DNA of 64,000 nucleotides from Chrysopilus asiliformis (lineage: Eukaryota; Arthropoda; Insecta; Diptera; Rhagionidae): NCBI GenBank assembly GCA_964034945.1, contig OZ035962.1, positions 27,215,530 through 27,279,529 of the forward strand, in the 5' to 3' direction. Below, piece after piece: positions 27,301 through 39,600 of the stretch. Positions within the stretch are counted from its first letter, which is position 1, and each line of letters opens with the position of its first letter. A program made the position numbers and the translations under genes. The notes beneath the pieces are model-generated. The model did not search any database, was not told the DNA's origin, and saw only the letters and a list, made by a program, of their open reading frames with translations.

Positions 27301-30300
27301 AACCTACAACACCACTTCGATGTAAACGCATTTGATTTCATTGAGTGAAACCGCTCAAATCTATCAGCAATTATGTAATTTTCAATTGAAATTACCAACG
27401 CCACGCCGCCCCGTTCTCCCCTATCGGAAATCTTTCTATGCGTTAAGATGGTGTAGGATAAGTGTGACCGTGCTTTGCATTTTCTTTGGAATTATCACTA
27501 TACCTTACCTTTATTTGGTACCATTATTTTCGATTTATTTTCGAATTTTCCTCCATTTGGCAGACACTTCTTTAAGTCATTAGTCTTCATTTTACTTTGC
27601 TACAGTACTATTGAGTCAAAGACAAACAATAAACATAATCACGGAAATTACAACTCACTGGAATCGATTGAAGATTTCTTGGTTTCTTCAGAAAGCATTT
27701 TGCCATTTATTGTGGCTTCTTCCCATTCTTCAAAGTATCTCAAGTATCTAAAGACGACGTTTATCGTCTCTAAATGGCGATCATAATTGAAAATCAATTT
27801 TCATCATGAACATAAATAAATGTACAAAGCTTTGCCGTGAAAAAAATTTATTGAGCATTACAGTCAGTGGTTAAAGTTTTATTACCGTCAGTATCTAGAA
27901 AAAATCCTAAAGATGTTCGTAATAATTTAGCAACAATCGACACAAATGCATTTTGAATTATTGTTTTTTTTTTTTTTTTCATTAGCCTGGTCAATATTTT
28001 GCAAGGCCGAGTGGGATGGTATCCAATTTTACCAATTTTTAAGGGGTGGCTCGGTAAATCTTTTGAAACAATTTCAAATCAAAATTGATGAGTAAAAAGA
28101 TTTACTCATTCACTTTGATTCAACTTGAATTGCTTTATTAAATTTTCAAGGATTCAGAAGACTTTCAAAAATTCGGCAAAAATAAAGAAATCACAAATAA
28201 TTGGCAGGTGCTTTCGCTGATCATAATTCGATTAAGTGCAGAACTTGAGGCAATTTGACTAAAAGATACTCACATGCTCGTAAAAGTTATCTTTTAAAAT
28301 TGAAATTTATTATAACAGTTTTTTTTTCTATGGTAATTATGAGTTGCTGCTCTTGATCTCGATTTCAACAATAAGGAGTTTAATTAATGGGTTTTCAGGT
28401 CAGAAGTCTTACAATTTTTGATTGCAAATTGAATTGATAGAAGTTTCTTTTAACGATTTATAGTGTTTGAGGAAGTATTCAAATCTTTTTATTTTTTGTA
28501 TAAGTGACTTAAAATTAGGAAAACCATCTTTTTTTTGTTGGGATCCGCTACCAGGATCCGCCGCTGAAAGGGCGGAGTGAGGAAAGCAAGTCAAGCGTGA
28601 CGCATTTTATGGACAGCCATAAATTTCATTTTACATTTTAATTTTCATAGCGCGTTTTATTAGTTTCCAGGCTAAAAAAATGTAGCGACTGATAAAATAT
28701 GGCTTTTAAAGTCTGTTTTGAACGTTAAATGCAGTTTTAAAAATATCAAAAAAAAAAAAAAAATACAGTGATATTATGGATAAAAAACTAAAAGAATATA
28801 TTGAAACTGACCTTAAAATCCTATTTTCTTACACAAAATTACTCTTTATTAGTCCCCATCTTATTTAAATTCAACACAATGAATTTGACTTACTTTAATT
28901 TTGCCAGAATTCTTTATTCATCAATCTTGACAAGAGAATCACGATTTATTACCAATCAGATTTGAGTAGGTACCATCAAACAATTTTTACTATCTACCCA
29001 CTTTTTATTATTATTGTATAGACATTTTTCTTCTATTTTTAGTCATATTGCGAATCTAAATTAAAATCGTGACTCTAAAGAAAGAATGAAAAATTTTAAA
29101 CGTCTTTACACGATTTCTTATATACATTTGAGGCCAATTAAACCTTAGAGCAATTTTACATTCAATTAAATGATAAATTAATTCAGAAAAAGTATTAATA
29201 AACTTCAGTTACTTGTTGTCTATTTTACTCCGGTTAAACTCTTATTTCATGCATCATAGGTGAAAGCAAATATTCAAATTTTATTGCAAACAACTTCCTT
29301 TTTTGAAGGAATTTTTTTCAAATCGTGTTGTGTAAAAAAAATAATCAAACAAAATAAATTTCTTCACCATGATTTTCACCTACCAAAGACCATGCAAAAA
29401 AATACTTAAGTATAGTACAAAAGATGACTCATAATTTCTGCTTGAAAGTATGACGAATGAGAAAAATGCCTTTTGACGATATCGAATCGAACGATAAATA
29501 AATGGATACTAAAATGACTGACAAGTCAAGGTGTTAATTGTTTAAACACGAAGTTTAGACAACAGCAAAAAATCCAATTTAAATTCAAAGCTGATATAGA
29601 TATGAAGCATGTACAATATGTAGGCACAACTGCAATTTGTCTTATATCAAATTAGATCATTTTCTTTCTGCGAGTTAAACAGAATTTCATTAAACAGTTT
29701 TGTACCTTTTTGGATCAATTACATTTTTCTAATTTTGATATTTCTCCGGGCGATAGTGTAAAAAAGTTAATGATTCGTGTTATTGATCTTTCAAAAGTCA
29801 TTAATACTTTTGATATTTTGTTGCTAAATGTTTTTTTTGGCAATGTTTTAAAGTTGTTTGACAGAGCTAAAGCGTCATTTACACACGCAGAAATTTTTTT
29901 GAGACAGTAACTGGAATTCCAGTAGTTTTTTTGTCTACATTTGCCCAATAATTGACAGATAGTAAATTTACAACTGATAGTATGCGTATTTGTTGAGATT
30001 TTGCTCAAACCAATGTCATATTTTCGTTTACATGCTTTAAAACACGGCATACAGACAACCAAGGTATGCTGTAAACTTTTGATAGTCAGGTGTGACGTCA
30101 TTTGTGCCGACTTTTTTTAATTAATTTTTATGTTTATTGATCACTATTTAATGCAATCAGTCTACTAATTTACAAATATCTTATTTAAATCGCACAAATT
30201 TAAAAAAAACCATCCAGAATACAAAATTCCTTCTGCACTTGACGAACTAATCGGCACAAGTGACGTTGCAAAAAAACGTCAGATTCGAGTTTACGGCATA

Positions 30301-33300
30301 CCTTGTTTGTCTCTATGCCGTGCTTTAAAATTGCGTTTTTAAAAGCGGTTCATACCAACGAAATGAAATTTTCTCTGATACCCACAATTACAAAACATTT
30401 CCATCACTGAATTTCCTCAGTTGATAATCTGTCGAGTACGTTAATTGATACTAAATTTCAGACCAATCGGTTTAGTCGTTTTCGTACGACAAAAATTTAC
30501 AGAAAAATTAACCCGAAAATCAGTGGATTGGGTGAAAATTTCAGCTCATTTCTTCTGAGTCAAAAAAAAACCAGTAAAAAAAACAAAGCTTTTTTTTAAA
30601 AAAATGTATTAAAATGGACAAATATATTTTTGGGCGTTGTATATCAGAAATAAAAGCGAGATAAATATTTTTTTATATAACTGACTGAGTATTTGTTAAG
30701 ATTTTGATCAAAACCCTTTCATTTACGTGTTATTTCAAAATACCGTTTTTAAAACTTTCAAAATCTATTATTTGCGTAAAATTTACTGGCAGATCGCTGA
30801 TCTCGAACCCGGTAATGGGAGATCGCTGATCACCAATCCGTTGTCCGTTTTTCGATAGCTCTCACGGTTTGGCCAGGGCGCCTAGGGTCGCCTCAAAAAT
30901 TGTCCTAGCTCAAAATGGACAACAAATTTCGATTTCTCGTCGCCCAAAACCCCTAAAGTCTAAGTTTCAGCCCGATCAGAGAGAACATTTTTTTTTGAAA
31001 AAAAACGCCAAAAATCGTTTTTTGCGATTTTTAAAAAAAAATAGATTTCGCTGAAACGTAAATTTTTTTACGCCGTAAATATTGAAATTGGTTTTTCTGT
31101 TAAAATAAAATCAGTTCTACGAATATTTGCCTCGAAAATTCAAACACAACTACCTGATAAAATACGCACTAAACTAAATTCATGTGTAATTCCAGTAGAA
31201 AATAAATGTAAAAAATGTGGTGTTTTACATGGCATAAAAATCACCGTTTTTTCTAAAATTTATATTATAATTAAATATTTTTTTAAATATAAGCAGCCCC
31301 GAGTACCTGAACCGAATTGCGTGCCACAAAAAACTTAATTCAACTTTTAAAAAAAATGTTTCAATATAAGTTGGTCTTTGTACAAGCATTTGCTGCTGCA
31401 AAGAGTAAATAAATGATTAACGTAAACTGATTATGCGCATCCAATTATACAAAAAAAAAACTTTGTTTAACGCAGCATAACCAAAATAAAAAGTCTGCAT
31501 TTAAAATGTTCAATTGTTGGTGCGTTTTACAAATACTTACCGCAAATATCTCTGCGTTTTACAATTTGTTGAATATTGAGGCAGTAAATAATGTCCGTAT
31601 TTTTACAATAAAATTAAACGTGTGGTCTGTGGTATATTTTTTCCATTTGCTGTGTAAAAGCTGGAATTTACTTGATTTATTTATTAATCTCTCTATACCC
31701 TACAAATGAATTGCTAAACGTGCCGAAATCAGAAGATACTTAAAACATTTGAGATATTTTCGCTTTTTATTCAATGATTTTTCGCATATTTTTGCAATAA
31801 GTTATCTATTCATTAGAAATGCAAAATTTAATTATTATCCGTGCTAAAAAGAAATTCTTCTTTTATTGTATTTTCTTAAAGATTGCTCTTTTCTTGAATT
31901 TCATTTTCCCGATATGAATAGAAAAAATAGAAAATAAGTGAAAAATGCTAGAAACTTGACTTTTAATTATCCATCGTATTATTATAACTAATTCTCACCC
32001 TCCTTTCTCGAAACAAGTTTTTTTAAACTTCATTTAACCCATAAAAAGTACGCGGGACCCCTGAGACTCCCCTCTCGTTTTTTCTAGGTTTTATAACACG
32101 AATTTCCATTGCACACCCCGGGACTTGTTGGCTACATTTCACTGATGACAACACTTGATTTACTCATTCTGATGTTGATGATGACACACCAATGTCGCTC
32201 CTGAACTCGTACACCTTTTAACCTTTGATCATCCGAATGTACCTAGTACAACATTGTTGTGTCAGTAATGGAATTTTCACATTTTCCAACAGGTAGTTCC
32301 TCTTATTACCATTCCGTATTTTCCTTGGAACATTTCACTCGTTTCACAAACAAGATATCATACAATAATTTCGACAGTAGAACGTGAGAATAATTCATTC
32401 ATGGCTTGTGATAATTTGGAGCAAGTTTTCCTTTTGTCTTTTGTACATCATGTTGGAGTTTTTGGAGCTTACACAAGCGCGTAAATTATTTTTGAGGTGT
32501 CATAACGGAATTCAAGTGGACAAAATCAAAATCAAAACTCAAAAAATCCGACATTTTGCATGGTCAGAGAACGTGTTAACCTAGAAAAATTGGATTAATT
32601 TGTTATTTTCTCGACTAGTTTTTAAGTTGCGTTTAACGCGCTTAAAAGCTTTAATTACGAATTACAAGAAAATTATGCTGTGGAAAAGCAGGTGATGGAT
32701 TAGTGTCACGTTAAATGAATTTCTATCGCATCAGCTACCTAAATGACAAATTTAATTATCATTAATATTAATAGGACTGATGTCATTTGGTTATACAGGT
32801 ATTATTTAGTTTCTGTTTGTCTTCAATTTCTATCAAATTGATTGAATTGATGATGCTAAAGAAAAAAGTTTGGCACATTTGTAAACAATTTTAAAGAATT
32901 TAGGTCAAAAACACAATTTTTTAGGTGTTTTTATTTACAAGCATGGAATTAGAAGTTTTATTTTTGAAAAAAACTTGCAGAAATTGTAAAATCTCGACCT
33001 TCATATCGACTCAATGAAATTCTCCCCGATGTTAACAATTACAGGACATTTTCATCACGGAACTTGCTCAATTGATAATCTGTCAAGTACGTTAACTAAA
33101 TGCTAAATTTCAGACCAATCGGTTCTGTGACTTTCGTTCGAAAAAAATTTAGACAAAGCTCGAACTCGAAAATCCCTCAACCAATTGGGTGAAAATTTCG
33201 GCTCATTTTTTCCCGAAGTTAAAAGAAAACCACCAGTAGAGAGAGGAAAAAAATATTTAAAAAGAATTTTAAAAAAACTCGTATTAAATTTGACTGAAAA

Positions 33301-33595
33301 TGAAAAAAAAAATAAAGTTTTAGGTAGGTATTGTATATGAGAAATTAGGGGCTGCGCTTCGCGGTTCACCCCCCACCTACAGGTCGGGCTTCGGCCTCCA
33401 TTTCAGGTCAATCGGTTCAGTAGTTTCCCCGCGAAAGAGTAACATAGCGCAAAAACTAAGTTTCGCAATCACTTTACCCCCTCCCCTTACTCCTCGCTCT
33501 ACTTTTCCGTATGCCTATGTTGGAACCAGAACTACTACAGACACTCATGCCAAATTTCAAGTCAATCGGTTCAGCCGTTTTTGCGACAAAGAGGA

Positions 33596-33626
<31 letters not shown>

Positions 33627-36600
33627 CCAATTCAGTCTTATATTAGTATGATAAAAGCGAATTTTATTAAAACAAAGGAAATTTTCAGAACATTTGCTGT
33701 GAAAAATCCGGCATAAGTGGTAAAAAATCGCGTTCAAGAAATGTAAATATTATTTAAAGTTACTGACCAATACAACCTATCCGTTTCAAAATACTGAAAA
33801 ATCAAAAATTTTGAAAGTCAACTAAATTATTATTCACAGATTGTTTTAATTCGATTTTAAACTTCTGCCCCATACAACAATCAATAAAGTTCATTCCTCC
33901 TTTTAAAAAAAATTGAACTTGATTAGTTTCAATATGACGTTTCAAGTTTAAATTGCGCGATTACAATAGTAATTAGCTGAAAACGTGTAATTTGTCAAAA
34001 TTTTGATTGACAGATTAATAAACAAAAAGAAAAATTCAAGTTTAATTCCTTTAAAACAAAATTCAAGCTCGATGATTAGTAATAGCCTTTCTCAGAAGTT
34101 TTCATGTCAAACACTTTTAATGATAGTATTTAGGCAACATGAAAACAAATACTTGTGATTTTTGAACATTAACATTTGTATTTTTTTTATCGTAAAAAAT
34201 TCAAATTAATAAATTTCAAATAAAAGTCAATATCAAGTGGGCAAGGCTGCATCCGAAATCACCTTTTATGAAAATTGTTTCGTGTGATGTAGTAAAAATT
34301 TATACTTTCCTGTCATAACTTTTTGATAGACAAGTGACATGAATGCTATAAATTCTATAAAATATTTAATCCTTGATTATTTTTGGATAGTTTTTGGAAA
34401 CAACCAAATTTCGTAACATAAAACAAAACTCGGACCACAATACGGAAGTTTAACGCAAGTTAAAAAACTATAAAGAAACGTTAAGTAATTTATATTCAAA
34501 TGCTACACATAAATTTTGGCAAAAATGAACAAAAGTGCTGTATATAAAACATGAGAAAAACACATTTTAAGCAAAGTTGCATTAATGTCCATAGTCCAAA
34601 TTTTAATTCTCAAGGTTGTAACCACGCACCATTCATCATTTTTATTTGCTTTGAAATCGTAACAGTGGTACATAGTTATAGTAGATCCAAATTCAGAAGG
34701 CAAGAGTGGTGTCTATTGATTGACCAAAAGTGTAAAATTAACCAAGACGCACAGAAAAAAAAACCGGCTAAGTATGCAATTTTAACAGAATTTATCCACA
34801 TTTTGTTGATTGAGATGAATTACATCTCATAAAGTCGTTCCCGTAATGTACAAATATTTTCATTTTATTTTTATACTTTTGCTATGAGTAATGTGAGTAA
34901 TTTAGTTTATGGCAGAAACCATATCTTTTCAACTTAAGTGGATATTTTTTATGGTGTTTTACGCATTTCGTACCTGAAACATTTGGAATACATTTCGATA
35001 TTGGATAAAAGGATGAAAAGTGAAAAACTAAGAGGGAGATAAAATTCGTTGTAATGGCGCTAGTAATAAATGAAATTGCCTGGTGGTGGTGTAATGTTGA
35101 AGTAATAGAAAAATATTGACAATAATTTATGATGGATGGTGGCCATCAATAAAATGAAGTTTAAAAAACGTAAGAATTTTCACTGGAATGAAAATAGGGG
35201 TGTGGAATTTAATATTTTAAGGAAAAGTTCTTGAATTTTAAGTGGCAAAAACAGAAATGTAAACTAAAAGTTTTCTGAGAGTGTTATTCGGTTTTGATTC
35301 AAGGCTGAATTGGATTTCTTTTTATACCCGTATGGTGAAACCAAAGGGTATATTAACTTCGCCTTACCGTTTGTAACGCCAAGTTCCCGTCATCGCACAA
35401 AAAAATGAATTACACCAGTGTGTTTAGAATGATAAAAATATTTAATTTTTGCATGTCCGTCCGTCTGTCCGTCCGTCTGTCTGTCTGTGGCGCGGATTGC
35501 GGGCGCACGGATTGAGCTAGAGACTTGAAAGTTTGCACAGATCCGTTTTTCGTAAAATGCGAGGCTAAGTTCGTTAATGGGCAAAAATGGACCATTAGGG
35601 GGGGTACCCCCCATACGAACGAAAATGTTTTTTATGAATATCTCAAAAACGGTACATGTTATCAAAAAAGTCCAAGAACAAAAGTTATTTAGGATATGAT
35701 TCTACATAAAACTCCCATACATCAAAATCCGATTGGAATAAATTTTAAAAAAACCTATTGGAAAGTTTGACTTCAAACTGGAATTTTGGTACAACTGTTC
35801 GAATTTTGATACGAATATCACCATACGGGTCTCCAATGATTGCCAAATTGGCAATTATAGCTTTTGTTATGTTTGGCTTTGGGTTCAAAAATTTAAAAAA
35901 TTGAAACCACTAAAAAAATTTGGGATTTTGGTTTGATTGCAGCACTTGTTTTGATTCAGTATTTTTTTTAGTTTAGCAAAAAAAATGTGCGAAGGAAGGG
36001 AGGGGGGATTCCTTTCCGCTGGCGTAACGGCGAATTATTCCTCCTTTAGTTTTTGAAATTTGAATTTTTTTTATCAAATTCGTCTATAACGATTTGCTAA
36101 AATTATTTCCGTAATTAAATTATGCAATTTTCAAATCATCAGCGAATTAATTGAAAACATCTTCTCCCCCTAAGCCTATTTCTTACAGCAAACAAGTGAA
36201 TTACTAGTTATTTCTTACAATTTGAACATTTAAAAATGAAATTTCTAGATATTTCGAAAATAAATGTAAAATAGCCGACAAGTAAAATATTGATGATCAT
36301 ATAATGCAAATCTAGCCCGTGGCCACAATTTATAATAACTTTTTTTTCAATTACAGCTTGAATCTATTTTTTTACGTAACACTGTCAAAAAGGAAAAAAA
36401 AATCAATAACCCGTAGACAAGTTGAATAATTGAAAATCAATATCGTTTTCATAACAAGGCAATTTGATCGGTTTGTAACCGAAAACCAAATGATTGACTC
36501 TTTCAGAAAATATTTATCTAAAATCTCTAATTAAATCAGTAGTTTTATTTTTTTCTTGCTTATAATTTCTCTTGTTTTCCCTTTAATTTGGTTGCAGAGT

Positions 36601-39600
36601 ACACGCAATCGCAGCCAAATTTATTAAAATTCCTTCAGGCTAGCAATATTGATTAAATAAAAAAAACCAAAATTAGAAGGTAGCCACGAAGCCAAGCCGG
36701 TAGCGATTCATTGCCGGGTTGACGTTAATTAGTTCAAATTTTATTGTCTAACCATCGGGAAATTTTTAATAAAAAAAACAATTTTTTTAGCCATCGTGAC
36801 AGGTAATTCACATCATTGAAGAAAATCCAAAAACATGGAGTATTTTTATAAAGAAAAATTATTTTCTTTCTGTTAGGAAAAAATTAAAGACAGTTACACC
36901 TAAGATTGTCTTCCTGGTTGTTTTATTGTCTTTTAAAAACTTGCTAAAGATGCAAAAAACCTCAAATTTGTTTAGATCAAAATTTCTGCACGATCTTAAC
37001 CCGTTCGTTAGCAGACAATAATCTCAGTGTCTGTCTTAAGATATTCGTGAATCATTCAACCTGGCTGGCTGATGATGTAACGGCGTTGATTGCATGAGAT
37101 GATCGCTAATTTTACATTTTTTCTCTTGACAGGTTTTGGTATACCTAACAAGAGAAGAATATTATTGCTTTCTTCCTATTCTGAAATATGACAAGTGGGT
37201 ACTTACTGAGAATCCACAGTTACCGGAACGCGGCGGAGTATCATGTGGTGGTATACCATTAAAAAGTGATCATGATGATCATCATTTTGAAGAAATAGAG
37301 CAAAGACCTTATACGGTTTCCAGCCAAAAGATCTCAGCATAATTCAAATGTATATGAAATCCAACATCGAATTGAAAATGTAACAGACGCTAATTATATA
37401 GATAGCCTTGACTATGATATATTTGACTAATTAACATTAAACTTGCTTAGTTATTTATAATTTTCGAAGATAAATTTTAAGATCAGACGATCTTGTCGAA
37501 CGTGATCTGGCTATGCTAGAGACAGTGACTTTGATTAGGCATGTTCTAATTGTAGGGTAATGCACCCTGTAATTATACCGATTTTTATGCAAGTTAAAAA
37601 TATGTAATGGTTCAAAAAATACTTGATACATTAAGGGGGAGAGGGGTTAGCAGTACTAAACTCCATCAAAAATCGCTAATAATCTAGATGAGTGGGTGGT
37701 CTGAAAGTACTAAAATTAGCATTATGTATTTTATGCGCGAATTAAGTGTGATTGGTTGTTTGAAGCTCAAATCTTATAATAAAAAGCTTTCGTAAAAGCA
37801 GCTTTTGTGCGAAATGTAGCCACATTAGAATAATTTTCTACCTTTAAAGGCTGCCCATAAAATGCGTTACGCCAATTTTTAGACTGCCCCCTCACCACCA
37901 CCGTCTTGTTCAACTTTTTGCGATTTTTTTGTAGTGCAGCCGTCACACTACTTTACCCTCTCTCTAACAGTGTGACGTAATATTTTATAAACAACTTTTT
38001 ACCCTTTACACTTTTTTTACGCAAAAAAGATGAAAAAGCTTAAAAAATTCTGCCGATAAAATTTTGGGATAGTTGATAAATCATACAGGATTGCGTTTTT
38101 ACTAATTAAACTATTAATATTTCTCGATGCCACTTAAAAAATTCCTTGTAATGTAAACCTGTAAACGGTCAATTAATGTAATTGCTCAATGTTAGACTCT
38201 CTTGTAAAAACTCCCCAAATCACCCGACTTGACTCATATTGCCAATGACTGCAATCCGCCCAATCTACCTCCACATATTCGACCATTTGGCCAAGAGTGA
38301 AGTGGAATGACTCACGCACTTCAATAAGCGCGACTTAAGTCTTACTGCTATAAAATAGCAATAAGGTAGGCAACCTTTATAAAATTTTAAAAATTATTTC
38401 ATGTTTCTTCGTCTCCGCTCCAGCCAAGCGTCAGCTCGACATCTTGAAGCTCGTCTTGAGTCAAGATCGTTGCAAAAACCACTGCAAAAACCCACAAAAA
38501 AAAACCAATAAAACAAGTTCTGGACGGACATGAAATGATTCACCGCTTAGGTAGCTCCGTTTTTAACATCTTTTGAGCTGAGTTAAAAGCTAAAAATGCT
38601 AGACATTGCTCAACCACACCGAGATAAGTCCACCTCGGCAGCTCAGTTCACCTGGGTTTAGTTCAAGACTCTTTTTCATGGTTCGTGTTCGAGCTTTAGT
38701 TCCGTTTACTCTATAGAAAAACGAAAGTCTTATATTATTTACCCCGACCAGTTTTCATATTTCAGTTCTCTGTCCTTGTAGGCCACTGATTTTTGCGCCT
38801 CCAATTGTTGATTTATCTGTTTCTATCGTTGGGAGTTTTCTTACTCATTTTCATCAATTCTATCTATAAGATAGAGACAAAAAATATTAAAAACTCCATA
38901 GCTTCAATTACGTTCCACTCTATGTCTTCAAATTGAACGCCCGATTCGACTATGGCTCTACGGCTGGTATACCTCAAGGTTCAACTCTTAGGCCAATCTT
39001 TGTTTAGCGATTGCTTCCTTTCAACGGTCAGATAGGTTTTCAACTTTTACGCAATTTTCCTTTTCTTGATAGCTTCCTGAGTAAATAAAAGATAGAAATT
39101 ATAAAAAAAAATTAATACTGAACGTGGACATATAGAAGCAATCGACGACCACATCCGGTTATTAAAAGTTTTTACACCTAATGACGTACTTTAAGGTAAT
39201 ACATTTTCTGCGACGGAATTTTTTTTGACATTAATTGACATGAATGAGAAAAACCCAGAAAGCATTTCATTTAATGAATTAGGAAAGACAAAAGTTTTGT
39301 AAACTTATTAGCACTTTTTGTGGAAAATTACTAGCAACACTTTGAACTGAGGTCTGAATCGCAATTTGAGGAAATTGAGCGATTTCTCACCAAGTATCCG
39401 CAAAAAAAACCATCACATTGCTATGATATTTTAAGATGTTTATTGGGTAAATTGCCAGAAAATAGATTTCAAAGGTCGTGATGATAGGTTTTCTGATACT
39501 TTCAGTTGTTTGTTTTTTTTCCTGGACACTAACTCACTTTTTATGAACTTTTAGTTAATAGTTCAGAAGTGATTTGAAAAAATTTATAGAAATGCGTGCG

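Noticed and set aside
29715..30101. 128-codon open frame on the minus strand, the longest in the giant intron
   Set aside because: It overlaps one arm of the foldback element, has no known motif and has the K/N/S/T/I composition of AT-rich chance frames.
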